A stretch of DNA of 64,000 bases from Chaetoderma sp. LZ-2023a (GCA_034401795.1 CM067370.1:100200164-100264163); one strand, 5' to 3'; counted from the stretch's first letter, positions 1-12,983 are shown. Program-made: numbers and translations. The notes: generated by a model from the letters alone, not told the origin.

Positions 1-380
1 CTTTGAAGTGAAAGAAAATATGTTAGACAGCCAAATAATAAAACACGTCATCACTCACTATGACATCACACTGGGAACAGAGATCTGAGCTACGTCAATA
101 TTTCTCTGTCATTAGTATAGACGTAACAAATTTTAAAATGTGCTTTAACAGGATGGACTTCACATACGATAACATAATGTATCTCAGGTTGAAGCTAATT
201 CTTCAAGAAATCAAAAAATTCTGATTTTTGAAAATCTATCAGGATGTTAAATGGTTTTATGGATAGCTATGTTCGCATAATAATAGGCCTACAACTATGC
301 CTATGGTAAGCCGTGGGTAATAAACAATGACGAAAATTAGCAATATTTCAATGTATGGGACAAATAATCTTTAGGGACTA
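1..380 (+). mobile_element. TTAA-type DNA transposon, copy 1, left internal part
   Basis: This stretch aligns throughout with 56370-56765, which lies inside a second copy bounded by TTAA target duplications (56292-58277). Shared landmarks are the GTGACRTCACAC-like block near the start, the GGTTGAAGCTAA block near 190 and the AATATTTCAATG block near 340. The true left end lies outside the window. The matching right part is at 12780-13415, so the LINE and LTR material between them entered this copy later. No transposase is visible; it is probably non-autonomous. Confidence 0.6.
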
Positions 381-386
381 ACAGTA

Positions 387-1302
387 GTGTGTGTCCATCT
401 CCGATTTTTTGTCTGGTCCACTACTTGCAAAAACATGTCACTAATACTATTTGCTGATGACACCAATGCCTTCTGTTATGACGAAGACATAATTACCTTC
501 TTTGAAAAGGCAAATAAGGAAATGGAGAAAATTACTACTTGGGTTTCGCTAACTGGGCTATCACTAAATGTCGATAAAACCAACCATATCTTATTTTCAA
601 AATCCAGAGAACTGTTAAATCAAGAGATTCAAAAAAGTTATGTTGACAAAAAAGACATTGAAGAAGCCCCTTTCGCTAAGTTCTTAGGAGTATATTTAGA
701 TAAAAACCTAACATGTGGTAACAAAATTGACACAGTAATGGCCAAAGTAGCAAGAGGCATGGGTGCCATCCAAAGACTAAAACCATATATGACACACAGC
801 ACTGTTAAAACACTGTGCAGCACCGTGATCCTCCCACACCTCACTTACTGCAATGTTGTTTGGATTAACACGCACAAAAATAAATTATCAAAAATTCAAA
901 GTTTACAGAAAAAAGCATTAAACTATTCGCTAATCCAGCAGAGGGCCAAACCATTTTTAAAAGTGAAAAACTGCTTAAACTCAAAGACATCGGAAATCAC
1001 AAATGCTTACTATTGTTAAAGACTTTTAACACAATGCCCTACCCAAATCCATCACACCATACTTCACACACAACATCAGCATTCACCAACATAGCACAAG
1101 AACAAGACATAATCTACACATCGAATATGCACGAACAGACATAGGGAAAACACAATATCTATTGCAGCCACTAAATTATGGAACAATGCAAAACAGGTAA
1201 CACCTGACAAAATTTTAACAGGAAAATCATTCAAGAAAACAATTAAAAAAATCAAATAATCGACACATACTAGGACCTGCATAAATAACATTAGCAAAAC
1301 CA

Positions 1303-1397
<95 letters not shown>

Positions 1398-1398
1398 A
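387..1398 (+). mobile_element. CR1/jockey-type LINE, 5'-truncated 3' fragment
   Basis: A frame of 210 codons (387-1019) encodes the end of a non-LTR reverse transcriptase. It has the catalytic box LILFADDTN, then LNVDKTNHILFSKS, KFLGVYLDKN and a C-terminal THSTVKTLCSTVILPHLTYCN thumb region. Related sequence continues in other frames to about 1260, so the copy is frameshifted. It closely resembles the LINE at 50626-53960 and ends in a (TAC)n tail, as expected for 3' ends of this group. The endonuclease and the first half of the RT are missing. It is a dead fragment, inserted in a TTAA-type element. Confidence 0.8.
1303..1397 (+). repeat. (ACT)n microsatellite, LINE 3' tail
   Basis: Uninterrupted ACT trinucleotides, about 95 bp, directly after the LINE 3' end. 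Trinucleotide tails are common at the 3' end of CR1/jockey-like LINEs. On the minus strand it reads as a polyserine frame, which is not a gene. Confidence 0.95.
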
Positions 1399-1415
1399 AT
1401 GAACTCAATTGCTGT

Positions 1416-4400
1416 TGTAGCGCGGATCGGTCGGATGGGTACGGACAGTGCCAGCAAAGCTGGGTACGAGATGACCACTCTGGGTACGTTCCAAGCACGC
1501 CCCCCCCCCCCACCGGGTAGGATAGTATGCGTGTATAAAGCCATATGAGAGAGGTTTCGTTAAAATGGCTAAGTCCGTAAGAACACGTAGCGTGCATGCG
1601 CGTGCATCAGAGCTTCCCTGGCAACACGTGTCAGCTATTGGGAGAAAGCGTATGCTTATAGTGTACCGAGTTGGTACTTGTGATTTCTTCAAATCACTCC
1701 ATTCTCGTCATTCTAGGTAGCGATCAGGACCAGAATGAAACGAGGATTTCAAAACTTTTTACCTTTTTAAAATCGGATCAGAAATGGCTCACTTAAATTA
1801 TTTTCAAAATATTGCTTTGATGTCATAATCGCGTGTATGTATTAAGTGAATGGGGAATGCGCTGATTACATGGTCGCCACGTCATCCTTCATAGCTGCTC
1901 GCTGATTGGCTACTCCTCGCCTGCTGGTTGGCTGGGGCATCCTGCCTCTGACGTCATGAATAGTATAAAAGGAGCCAAAAATCGAGAATCGAGAGCACTT
2001 CTGCGAGGAAGACGACACGACAGCAAGGTTGCTGGACCAGCGCAGTGCTAGAAATGGGCTAACCGCTTACTGACTCTGGTACCTACACCACAGCAGTGCC
2101 CTTCGGAATTCAGATCTCCTGCACCAGTGATCAGCCTTGAACATCCGCATCAAGTTTTTGTAAGCTCATGGACGGCCATCTGAGGGCAAAATAACTAAAT
2201 AAGAACTCCCTTTCCAGAACAGTCACAGAGGAGATTCCTTGCGGATGGGCCTAGTGGGCCCGATGTGAATTCTACAGCATGTAGAGCCGAGGTGGTTTTT
2301 GCTGGATAACTCGACGGATCTTCCGAACAACGCTGAAAAGTGGTATCAAACTTTGGCGCAGCATGACGCATGTATAGTTAACTTTTAGACCACCGTCTGG
2401 TGGGACTCTGCTCGGTACGTCGCAAGAGCTTTTCGACATATCCTGCACGGTGTACCCAGTTATGTATATGCATATATAATTACCACTGTAGCCCTCAATG
2501 TTACGGGCAACTTTCAAACTACCGTCGCCAGACGGACACTTTCCAATTTACTATGGAAATTTATGTATCAGTTATTCTGACTATGTAATGGACAACTTTC
2601 TATAACTGTTCTCCTTCACCGTCTTGAGAGTGAGCCGCATCAACAGTCTGCTTGCAGAAATCTTCCCTGCAACTTCGGAATCGTGCCACCTCGCTCTACT
2701 CAGCTGTAGCGTATCAATTCCTGTGATTTATGAACTCTTACTGTACCGATGACCAATAGGTATTCAAGTAACTATACTATTGTACAGTTCATTATTTCCG
2801 TAATAGGCACTTATGACTATTAGGTGCCTTCCCAGTCTTTAAGACCACATTTTTATATTTTGTGTTTCATATTGTATATATTATCTTTATTTCTGTGTGC
2901 TTACAACTAATGAGCACTGTAAGGTTCTATGACCTGATATACTGTTAGCACTGTATAAGTTAGCTATGTATATGTCAGGTAGCCATCCTAGTTATTGTGT
3001 TTTATTTATGTAAAAACTCTAGGATGCAGTATGCTAGGCAATACTATTTAGCAACATTATATCCGCATCACTACTACCTCTAGAAACAATTTTACACTGA
3101 GGTCACTGATCATGCTCCCCATGCTCGAACCTGACATGTGACCGACTAAACCTGGCTATTCTAGCTCGATAGGATATGTGTAAAGTAGTTAGGGACAATC
3201 TCTACATAAGAGACACATTGTGTACGCCTCTTTTCGGGCTGTGGTGGATATGTAACTCCGAACACTGGCTAGATTGTATAAATTGGCCAATTAGCTTAGG
3301 GCCTCTTATTAATATCGAGTGAGTGTCTCTTCCTACGCTCCTCCAGCCACAAGGCGTAATAATTGTCTGGAATCCCAATCAACATGTTGGCAGGATCCAA
3401 CTCCGGGAAACTATTGGGGTTTCTGAGCGGTGATAACTAAAGTGTCGATTTAACATACACTCCCCCAGTATCTTCGGATACCAGTTAGTTTAGAAACCCC
3501 CACCAATGTAGGAAGCACTGTGAAAAGAAATTATAATGTAACACTGGTCTGCATTGCATCTCTGGGCATTCTGGAACATAACCCTAATAACAGGTGAAAT
3601 GCTAATTCCGTAACACACGGGTGATGGATGAGACACATATCTACATCCAACTCGGTATGGTGACTGGGTGCGGTGTTAGAACCAACCACACGCTCACGGG
3701 AAGGCCACTAGCGATGGATATCTATCTCTTACCCCCCCCCCACCATAAAGACTATTGCGTTTTCTAAATTGCTTATGTGAACTGTAAATTGTCCTAGTGA
3801 TGTTATATGTGGTTATGGTGCAATGATGACCGGATCGTTATATGATTCGGGAGCTGTCGCTCTGTAACATGTATACACACTGTCTTTCTGAGGAAGATGC
3901 TATGCGGGGCAACCTTCGGGAAGCTGGGCATCTTCACCAGTTAGACGTATGTGTCAATAGATAGGTAGGAATCCCTGCCACTTGCGACCAAAGCTTGGAA
4001 ACGTATCTAACAACTAATGGACAGGTTAGACTTTAGCAGAAGGCCTGCATAAATAAAAGTGGCAACTACCAATGCAGTGTCTTTGGACTTACATAAGACG
4101 GTGACCTACAAATTCTTTGGAAATCATACAACCCGTCTTCACATAAACCAGCGTGCATCACATTAATTATAGTTTCACTTGGATTGACCACTGCACATAG
4201 CTTTTTGTTTGAACAAAAGAGTGGCCCTTTTTTCCAGCTCTTTTCCTCCACCTCAGCATTGAAGACATTTTCCTTTGACGGAGGCCCACACAAGGCACTT
4301 TCCTCTGGCAACAACAATATTTTGTATATGTTATGGGTATAATTGGTTTATATTAAACTATTCAAGTAGCCTCACGGGGATACCTCTGCGGATTCACGAA

Positions 4401-4814
4401 TCTGTGAGGTACATTCGGCGAGCCCACGTAGAAAGAACACCAGTTTGGTTCTATGTACTGTATTTTTTTGCTCGTTCACTATCAAACGAGTACCATTGTT
4501 TGCATAGTTGTTATTATTTTTAATTATTATCATCATGTCCAGACTTTTAAACTAGTTAATGGATCGACATACCGGTAACACAAACAGTTGGGATGAGACT
4601 GTGGGGTTCAATCTCGGCGGTAATGGATGCATGGCCCCACTGAAACGTGATCATTCCACCAGCTCCAGAAGCTGCTCTTTGTACCTTCTGGAATCTCGAC
4701 ATGGGATCTGTAACTCCGTGAACCGCAGCTAACCAGCCCTCCTGCGCATCCTGTACATGTGGTGCAACAGAGCGGAGTAATACAATTGACCAGCGCATAC
4801 CCCCGCAAGCTACA
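1416..4814 (+). repeat. 5' LTR of element A
   Basis: Begins TGTAGCGCGG and ends CAAGCTACA, i.e. TGTAG...CTACA short inverted ends. At about 3.4 kb it is very long for Ty3/Gypsy. The promoter is near the 5' side: two inverted CCAAT motifs around 1900-1935, TGACGTCA at 1949-1956 and TATAAAAGG at 1964-1972. Transcription from there would leave a leader of nearly 3 kb before the internal region. Its first 0.9 kb is repeated directly at 11207. Confidence 0.8.
1949..1972 (+). promoter_or_regulatory. CRE plus TATA promoter of LTR A
   Basis: A perfect CRE palindrome TGACGTCA is followed 7 bp later by TATAAAAGG. The same pair, with nearly the same spacing, stands in LTR B (29436-29459, 45156-45179) and ahead of the accessory gene in both elements. 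The start site would be about 25-30 bp further on, near the shared TCGAGAGCA. Confidence 0.7.
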
Positions 4815-4816
4815 AG

Positions 4817-4834
4817 TGACACCCGATGTGGGGC
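4817..4834 (+). other. Primer binding site of element A
   Basis: TGACACCCGATGTGGGGC begins two bases after the 5' LTR end. It resembles the site of element B and the complement of the 3' end of invertebrate tRNA-Lys. Confidence 0.65.
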
Positions 4835-4929
4835 TTGAACGAGAAGTGAACCCACGCATACCCTCAACACACGCGTGTTTTAGTCTCATTCATCAGACAG
4901 TCAGCACTCCTTAGATCCGGAAGTAGCAT

Positions 4930-6673
4930 CATATGACGGGAGAATGGCATGCGTGCTCACCGACTATGCTAGGAATTTCCCCATTGCAGAACAACCAGTA
5001 CTGCCTTTACACAAGTTTTCACCGATCAGCGAGGGGACATTCCATGATGCCTCACAGGTGGGAACTCAATATATAACATTGACGGATATCCATGATAGGC
5101 ACCCACCATCTATGCCGGATCGCAGTTGACCATGACACAGACACCTACGGGGGTATACTATTCCTTCACAACCATTATGTTCGCCAGCGTCATCACAGGG
5201 TGACCAATGGCTGGAACCTCATGCACCTTACTCCGCATCTCCACCGGTACATACGTCGTCACCATATTATCCACCGGTACCACGATATGAGCTGGAAGAT
5301 GCGGCACCTCCCTTCCAGCAATACACCAGAAGAACAACATCACACAGCACACACCACCCCTGTCAGTCACCTGCACCGCCTCTGTATGAGGAGCACGTGT
5401 CACAACAACCAGTAGAATGTCCGCATCGTCTACATAGCACACTGTCACCAGTCTATAGACCAACACCCATCTATGGACATGCATCAGGGTGGTATTCAGC
5501 GGACCCTACATATCGTGCACAGCACTATCGACGAGAATCGCCCTCACATACGTAGCATCATCAGGGACATTATTGGGAAATACCACCAACACCACAACCA
5601 ACATGCAGACCAGCATCTGCGTTTACGTCAGTCTCCCCAGCACCACCACCTGGATTCGCACCCATAACATCATATTGTGGCCATGGCCGGATCATTCTCC
5701 CTCCTGAACCTAGCGGGGAGAATGATTGGGCTAATTACAAGGTCCAATTTGAAATCATAAGTTGCACGAATCGGTGGACAGATCATCAAATGGGAGAGTA
5801 TCTGGCTGCAAAACTGTCGAGGAAAGCACTACAAGTCCTGGCAGATTTGGGCACAACGTACATGGAATTTGAAAGCGCATTGTCGGAGAGATTCGGGGAC
5901 ATGACCCTCAGTGAGACAAGTCATCTGCAACTCAAGAACTTGCGTTGATGAGCCGGGGAGACACTACCGGAGTTAGCTAGTTGTATTTGGCAACCAAGGT
6001 TATCCGCGCCTACCCCAGTACGAATCATGAGGGAGTAACACATCTGCATCTGGACACTTTCATCGACGCATTAAACGGAGAACCCACCCCAAGGAAAAGT
6101 TATTCCTCATAGAACACGGGAGCCTACAATCATTAACAGCAACCGTCGTTCGAATTGAGAACCTCTTGGAGCGGGAGAAAAACAATTACACCCAATCAAT
6201 GAAGTAAGCGATGCCAACCTCGTAACCACCACTGACTACCCAACTGCATCAGCACCTACATCAGCATCAAACACACAAACACAATCAGAACAATCCACCA
6301 GTTAAAATCACGCGTCTAGAGGAAGAGGGCGTGGTCAATCCCATCACGGGGCCCTCAATAACGCCCCAGGATGCTGGAACCAGCACAACCATAACAATCG
6401 ACAGAACATGCATGATAGGTTAGAAGAGATAACAAAATAGATCTCCGCACTCACCAACTTAATCACCACACTCAACACCATGGTCGCAACACAGTCGACA
6501 ACATGCCCAGCAACAAATGTGATGACACCTACACAGCCACCGAACACCTGTTTTGGATATGGTCAGCTGGGCCATTGGAAGGAGCGATGTCCAAATCGCC
6601 CTCCGTCAACAACTCCTACTGCTGACCGACGTACACTACAGCCTGAGACCCCATTAAACCAGAATGGGCACCG
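4930..6673 (+). pseudogene. gag-like region of element A (fossil)
   Basis: Similar by eye to the gag region of element B: a shared LTDYAR segment near the start, a Retrotrans_gag-like middle near 5800-6100, and a zinc-knuckle-like end NTCFGYGQLGHWKERCPN near 6546-6600. The product would be a nucleocapsid/capsid precursor. The region is broken many times and encodes no working protein. Confidence 0.7.
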
Positions 6674-7550
6674 TATCTAACGAAGGATGAATCAACATCC
6701 TACTGTGGTACCGTCTAGTCGGTGCATTATTCGGGCTGCTAAACTTGGTAATAGTAATGCAAGGATGATAGTCCACACCCAGGACATCTCTAGCAGACTA
6801 GAAGTTCGCTGTGTTTGCTAGAGATGGCCTTCAGGCAAGGATGGGGGAAACGGTCAAAGTTTGTATGCTGTTGGCAGATGGTTATGGATCAGACCGTTGG
6901 ATGCCCCTGAGGGTGAGCTCAGATGGTGATCGCTATCGACTGGGTCACCTTGGGTCTGGGTCACCTTGATCATGTCAGTTCATCAACTCGTTCTTGGTTA
7001 TGCGTGGTCAAGATGGCTCAGTGTACAGTCATGCCATGGCAACACGTTCATATTGCGAGTCATGTCTCCTGTGATCAGAGGTCATGAAAAGTGATTCTTT
7101 GGGAAGCAGGAGGGTGTGTGCGTGAGAAGGTGTAACTGCCACTTGCTGGACAGGTGGAGTGGTCTGGGATCCCATGTATCCGCAGGATGATTGACCTGGC
7201 TGGTATGATCTATGCAGGGCCTCTTGCTAAAATGATGTCCAAGGACGATCTATGCGAGGCCCTTAGCTAAAATGATGTCTACCAGGGATTACCTCCATGG
7301 TACGGTCCAGCCGGGCTGTGGCCCTCGCCAAGACGTCCACTTAATTGGCATCCAGTACTGTGTCCACTCGGGTCGGGAGTCAGCAGCGTGTGCCTTGACT
7401 GTCCCGGATTATGTTCCCCTAACTTGGACAGGCCTTTATCTCAGGCATATGCGGAAAGGCACCTAGCCTAGGCTGCATCCTGTGTGAGGTACTGGGCATC
7501 CGTCCAGCCTGGCGGGGACAGGAAACACACTGGGAAGGCCAAAGGGTGCA
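6674..7550. repeat. Unclassified ~0.85 kb interspersed repeat, copy in element A
   Basis: This 877 bp block matches 42538-43371 in element B but lies at a different place in the element: after gag here, inside the accessory gene there. It starts TCTAACGAAGGATG, followed by a short GGATG...CATCC dyad, and ends GGGAAGGCCAAAGGGTGCA. I see no clear terminal inverted repeat, target duplication or transposase. The nature of the element is unknown; the termini read TG...CA in the B copy. Confidence 0.65.
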
Positions 7551-8780
7551 ATGAGAAATCGATGATGATCTGATTCATGTTATGACAGCCCCCATTTTGG
7601 TCATCCATGCTCTAAAGTAACTCTGTCCCATCTCCGGACTTGACCATTACAGAGCGAAATACATCATGTCCGATAAAGTTGAACCACAAGCATGCAGAAT
7701 CTCCACCCCTCTGCTATAAAACGTCACATTTCACAACAGCGCAAGAATCATCCGCAGATAAGCAGCCACGTATATCAATCAAATTCACCAACATGACAGA
7801 AACACAGACACTCAGGATAACTGTATTCACAATCTCCATACTATGGTATTGTAAATTGTAAACTGAGGCACACATTTTCCTAGCTGTACTGTGATAATTA
7901 AGTTTGGTCTAGGTGGGGTGAGACTAGTCCTACACACAGAGGAGGATGCTTGGCAGTTCACCCACCTGGTAAATACAGTCCAGCTTCGCGGGGTCAGTAG
8001 ACTTGGTTTCCGCAAGACATGGAGCTGTTTAAACCAAACAGTAAATTACAGTCAGCTATACTGTCCTAATTTTGATTAAGAACATGACTGTTCCACCATG
8101 TATACACATCATTAGCGCGTGGGCTGATGAAACAGCATCAAAACTTAGACAGTATAGCATCATGGAGAATTTCAAATATTCTCTTACCTACATATTCCAG
8201 CCACTAATCAACATGGGCTGGAATAAATTTACTACACACAAGGAGGCGGCGCATGTATAAGATCACGCACATATAAGGGGATACTGTTCTGAGGAACAGG
8301 ATAACGAAAACATATATTTCCATTTTTCGCATCAACTACGCATAATTAGCAGCATCAATACTCCACCATCATATACAGATTGCTTAAGTTTCAACCACAT
8401 GCTTTCAAAACAAGAATCATGTGATCATCACTTCTATTTTCCAGTAAATTGGATCAAAGGCTATAAACAAAAGAACCGCCATACACGTATCTACCACAGC
8501 GTGATGGAGGAGGAGAGAGGTGGTGAGTTGGGGCCAAGCCGCTGATGTCATCATGCTCTCCCACACCCCATTGGGCATTCCAGCCTGAAATTTGAACAGG
8601 CGTGTTTATAAGCATCCAACTTGAAAAACTGTGTCACGCTAATTAAAAGGTGAGCTTCCACAGGAATAAATAGTTTCAGATTTACAGTCTTATATTTTTA
8701 TTTTTATATATTTTTCCTTTCTACGAAGGAATATATGATCCGACTCCAGGAGAATAAAAGTTAAATACTTCCATATTTGG
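7551..8780 (+). other. Non-coding 3' region of element A
   Basis: Aligns with 39800-41100 of element B. Landmarks are the shared GCTCTAAAGTAACTCTGTCC near 7611, the ACATGACAGAAACACAGACA block near 7791 and a CCAGCC...AATCAACA...GGGCTG block near 8200. No long open frame is conserved between A and B here, so I read it as non-coding or as low-complexity coding sequence that has decayed. Confidence 0.55.
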
Positions 8781-8829
8781 CGGGACCGACTCACCCTGAA
8801 ACTTTCAGGTGTGGTCATCCACCCTCCTG

Positions 8830-8853
8830 TGACGTCACCAAACAGTATAAAAG
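8830..8853 (+). promoter_or_regulatory. Internal CRE plus TATA promoter, element A
   Basis: TGACGTCA at 8830-8837 and TATAAAAG at 8846-8853. Its counterpart in B (41139-41163) is nearly identical over about 60 bp while the surrounding sequence is less conserved. It stands about 200 bp before the accessory gene region, more than 6.8 kb from the LTR promoter. Confidence 0.65.
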
Positions 8854-9029
8854 GAGGAAAGCACACACTGAAATTTCATCTTCCCATCAAACTCGACACT
8901 AGGGAAGATCGAGCAGTAGGCTACTTTCGTGTCACAAACCAAATTCTGCTGTTTTCTTTCTATTGGCCAGGAAAGTTATGAAGAGTTAGGAAAGCTTAGT
9001 TAGGTTAGTGCAGTTCTACAACTAATCAT

Positions 9030-10290
9030 CATGCGGGAATAGTATGTTGCTTTCCAATGACCTCGCCTTGTCCGAGAGCTCAGAAGAATCGGCAGCTGCT
9101 CACATCAGAAAGAAGTATCCGTGTACTGCTTTATCGGGCAACGGACAGCCGTTTCCAGAAACTCAGACTTGAAACTTCATGTCAATCGCGACCATTTACT
9201 ACAGAGAGCATGTTGTGTACCTGTATTCAGTCACTCGGTACGCTGTAACACACGCATTGTCGTTTAAACATCATGTGTTGGTTGTGACATTAAAGCCTAG
9301 TGAGAAAAATGAAGATATAGATATCCTCGCACAGCGTTTCGAAAATAGACTTCCAATTACCGACCTTCCAACCGAAACAATGGCAAAGACCAAATGCACC
9401 AAATGACACCAAACTGATTTTCCGCAAGTAGCTGGACCATCCGCATCCGCAACACAGTCAGCCAGCACCAGCACTCCACCCATCACCACAGCACCGGCAG
9501 CACCTGTAAGAACAGCACCGGCAGCACCTGCAGCATCGGTATTCACACCAACTGTAGCATCTGCACTGGCAGCGCCACAGTAACAATACCAACAGCACAC
9601 AGCACTACATCATCTGCATCAGTGATAGGATAGCCAATTTCCTGGGTGATAACAAAACCTGTGACAATCCATGATTCAGTTTTACAGGACATTTCTGACA
9701 CTTCAATGTCTCCACTCAGTTTAGTTATCGACGAGGAGATAGGTCTCATGGAAGCCGTCATCACCACCACCGCACCGCATACCAGCACGCTGACATCCAT
9801 GCACACCACCATCCTTTCCATAGATCCTTCCATTAGAAAGACTACTACGATGGACCGCCCATACGTGGGAAAGCGCAGACTAGCTCACCAACTGGAGATC
9901 TGAGTGATTCCCAGAACGTCGGTGAGTAGACTGATCAAGGCTGTTAAAATTAAAAGATTATCCACAATCAGTGCAGCAGCATCGCCGCACAGCATCATCG
10001 CATCATTTGGTCAACCTGCAGTAAGCACCACCACCACCACCACGACAACAATGATGTCAGCAATTTCGGAGCCCACACCAGTCAGAACCACACCAATAGT
10101 CGTCACCACCACCACCACCAGTGCATCCGTTAATACATCAGCAGCTTCATTGAACTTAAGTGTCACCAACATTAGTAACATAGATAATGAAATATCGGCA
10201 TCAGAAGACCACCCACCACGGCCGTTAAGCACGAGTCATGGGACCCAAACTCGTTGGGGGAATTTCTCGACGGACGTTTGTGGACACTAT
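9030..10290 (+). pseudogene. Accessory gene region of element A (fossil)
   Basis: Related to the accessory frame of element B (41360-43633). Recognisable pieces are a C2H2-like segment near 9140-9190, the segment RYAVTHALSFKHH near 9236-9280, long Ser/Thr/Ala-rich stretches near 9430-10180, and a C-terminal GTQTRWGNF near 10240-10272. In this copy the 0.85 kb repeat does not interrupt the region. It has several breaks and is not functional as it stands. Confidence 0.6.
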
Positions 10291-10860
10291 TGTCGTGGAT
10301 GCAGCAGAATGTGTGAATGGGTGTGCGGAAGATAGAATTATTATTATTTAATTTTTGAAATACTTTTCCTATTATTATATATGTTTTTAAAATTGAAACC
10401 CCCATCCCTTGGTTGACTATGGTCATCATACACAGCTGCGCAAAATTTTTGCATAGCTGTGTCTCATCAAAATAATCGCTGCGGATACCTGTGTTGTAAA
10501 CACGTCGTGTGTGATGTAGGTACACAACACACCATAGCGAATATGTCTTTAACTCCCATCATGCCATCCCAGCTATTGCTTGGGCTGCCTGATGAACTAG
10601 TTTTACTTTATTATTAAATACTATTTTTCTTATTATTTTTCTTCTCGCGTCAGAACGTCGAGACAGATTGTGGATAGCGAGAGCTATCCGTGTGGACCCG
10701 CCAAAATGGGCCGCACTGTATGCATACCTTTATATACTCGGTATGCATATGTAATTACATATCACTGTGATACTATTACTGTGTGTCTTAAAATATATAT
10801 ATATGTCTTTTCTTATATTATATTTGTATAATTTAACTAGATTCAGATACGTTGGAGCTT

Positions 10861-10907
10861 GGGTGCTCTCGGCAGAAATTTAATTATCCGTCACCAAGAG
10901 AATGCCC
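10861..10907 (+). other. Conserved hairpin near the 3' end of element A
   Basis: GGGTGCTCT pairs imperfectly with AGAATGCCC around an AT-rich loop; AGCT flanks both sides. The same structure with different stem bases is at 44273-44321 in element B. A second small stem, CCTGGAA/TTCCAGG, lies at 10988-11008. This is likely RNA structure in the 3' part of the element's transcript. Confidence 0.5.
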
Positions 10908-11194
10908 ATGCGAGCTATTGTTTTAGCCGAATCATGGTATTAAAATAATAAAGAGCACGAAATAAAAAAAAGAAAAAAAAGAAAAGACCTGGAAAAATAA
11001 ATTCCAGGCCAAAAATCAAAACTAAAAGTATGCCTCCCTCCCAAACTCTTTCGCACCTCTATGTGCTGTTCTCTGATAAACTATGCATCTCCCATGTCAC
11101 TACTCCTCTCGGCAATGCACCTACTCGAGGAGACTATAATTCTCTCCTAGCATTCTCCTGTGCTGCGTTGATCGTTTGTCACGGGTCTCAAACT

Positions 11195-11206
11195 AGGAGG
11201 GGGTGG
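11195..11206 (+). other. Polypurine tract of element A
   Basis: AGGAGGGGGTGG sits directly before the TGTAG of the 3' LTR remnant, the normal place for plus-strand priming in LTR elements. Confidence 0.7.
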
Positions 11207-12095
11207 TGTAGCACGGATCAGTCGGATGGATACGGGCCATCCCAGCTAAGCCGGGTACGGGATGACTGCTCCGCGTATGTTCCAAGCATGCCACCTGGGT
11301 AGGATAGTATGCATGTATAAAGCCCTATGAGAGAGGTTTCATTAAAACGGCTACGTGTGTAAGAATGCGTTGCGCGCATGTGCATGCGTCAGAACTTCCC
11401 CGGCAACACATGTCAGTTATTGGGAGAGAGTGTATGCTTATAGTGTACCGAGTTGGTACATGTGATTTCTTCAAATCACTCCATTCTCGTCGTTCTCGGT
11501 ACCGATCAGGCCTAGGATGAAACGAGGATTTTAAAGCCTTTTACCTTTTTAAAATCGGACCAGAAATGGCTGAGTTATCTACAAATGGCCCACTTAAATT
11601 ATTTTCGAAATATTGCTTTGACGTCGTAATCGTGTGTATTAACAGAATGGGGAATGCGCTGATCACGTGATCACCTCGTCACCCTTTCTAGCTGCCCGCT
11701 GATTGGTTACTTCTCACCTGCTGATTGGCTGGGACGCCCTGCCTCTGACGTCGCGAGTAACATAAAAAGAGCCAAAAATCAAGAATCGAGAGCACTTCAG
11801 CAAGGAAGCCAACATGACAGCAAGGTTGCTGGACAAGCGCAGTGCTAGACTAAATAAAAACTGCCTTTCCGGAACACTCACAGAGGAGCTTCATTGCGGA
11901 TAGGCCTTGCGGGCCCAATGCAATTCTACAGGATGTAGAGCTGATGTGATTCTTGGTGGATAACTCGCCGGATCTTCAAGACCACGCTGAAAAGTAGTAT
12001 CAAACTTCTGCGCAGCATATCGTGTGTTTTAATTAACTGTTAGACCACAGTCTGGTGGGACTCAAGAGCTATGAAATGCATCTTGCATGGTGTAC
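11207..12095 (+). repeat. 3' LTR remnant of element A
   Basis: Begins TGTAGCACGG and matches the 5' part of the first LTR. It is only about 0.9 kb, much shorter than the 5' LTR, and stops where an inverted LTR end begins. Confidence 0.75.
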
Positions 12096-12635
12096 TGTAG
12101 CTCATGGGGGTACGCGCTGGCCCGTCATGATGTTCCTATCCATCGCTCCGCAAATGCACGACGTACGGGAGGGCTGGTTAGCTGCGGATCTCGTGGTTGC
12201 AGATCCTGTATTGCATCTCTCTGGAAGGTACAAAAACCGGCCTCTAGAGCCTGTGGAACACTGATGTTCCCGTGGGACGGTGCGACCATTGCCGCCGAGA
12301 TTGAACCACACGGTGTCATCCCAACTATTTGTGTCACCGGTATGCCTAGCCTAAAATTTAAATATATGGAATGAAGAATATTTAAACAATGAGAAATTTA
12401 ATATACTATACAAACAGTTTTATGCATTTGACAGTAATCGAGCACAATAATACACAACATAGAGCCATCCAGTGTTCTTTCCACATGGTGTCGCCAAGGA
12501 TCACACAGATCCTTGAATCCGCAGAAGTATCCCTGCAAGTGAGAGTTTCTGCGACGAAGTCACTAGATAGTTTACTATAAACTAGTATACCCCTAACACA
12601 CACAAAGAAAATATTGTTGTTGTGAGAGGACCAAA
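12096..12635 (-). repeat. Inverted partial LTR of the A family
   Basis: Starts exactly at an LTR terminus (TGTAGCTCATGG, the complement of the CTACA end) and runs as the reverse complement of about 4300-4814. It therefore faces the 3' LTR remnant of element A. It fades out after the ATATTGTTGTTG block near 12614-12632. It could be a separate solo LTR or part of a rearranged end. Confidence 0.7.
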
Positions 12636-12983
12636 ATAAAAGTAAAACTGAAATAATCATAATAGAATTGTTGTTTGGTGTGTGTGCATTGTCTGTTGCT
12701 ATCCACATGTACAATGGGGTACAAATTTAAACGACATAAAACGTCAGTTAAACGTCTCTCAAGACTCATTTCCTTACAGACTAATACATAGGAGGGATGG
12801 GGTGTGTAAGATGTTACTTTAGTGTGAGCTTGGTGAGGTGGGTAGGTGGGTGCGAGAGGTTGAGGATTGTTGTACGTGGTATGTAAATAATAAAATAATA
12901 TATGCTTGAACCGTATATTTTACAAACACATGTGTCTATAGCATATGTAAAGTCGTTACAGTCAATCCAGAAACAGAAGATAT

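Larger units (their letters stand above)
1416..12095 (+). mobile_element. LTR element A, Ty3/Gypsy-like fossil
   Basis: About 10.7 kb on the plus strand. Parts: 5' LTR 1416-4814, primer site 4817-4834, gag-like region about 4930-6673, an interspersed repeat 6674-7550, a 3' region with its own promoter and accessory gene region 7551-10330, a conserved hairpin 10861-10907, polypurine tract 11195-11206, and a 3' LTR remnant 11207-12095. No pol domain was recognised, so it would have been a non-autonomous relative of element B. It is heavily broken, with well over ten interruptions. The two LTRs differ by roughly 15 percent by eye, so it is clearly older than element B. Confidence 0.8.

Noticed and set aside
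1303-1415. Target duplication of element A
   Set aside because: The left flank is a LINE tail and the right side is an inverted LTR, so no matching pair can be read.
1076-1692. Minus-strand frames with a polyserine run and into the LTR
   Set aside because: The serine run is the (ACT)n LINE tail read backwards, and the rest crosses the LTR border; no domain.
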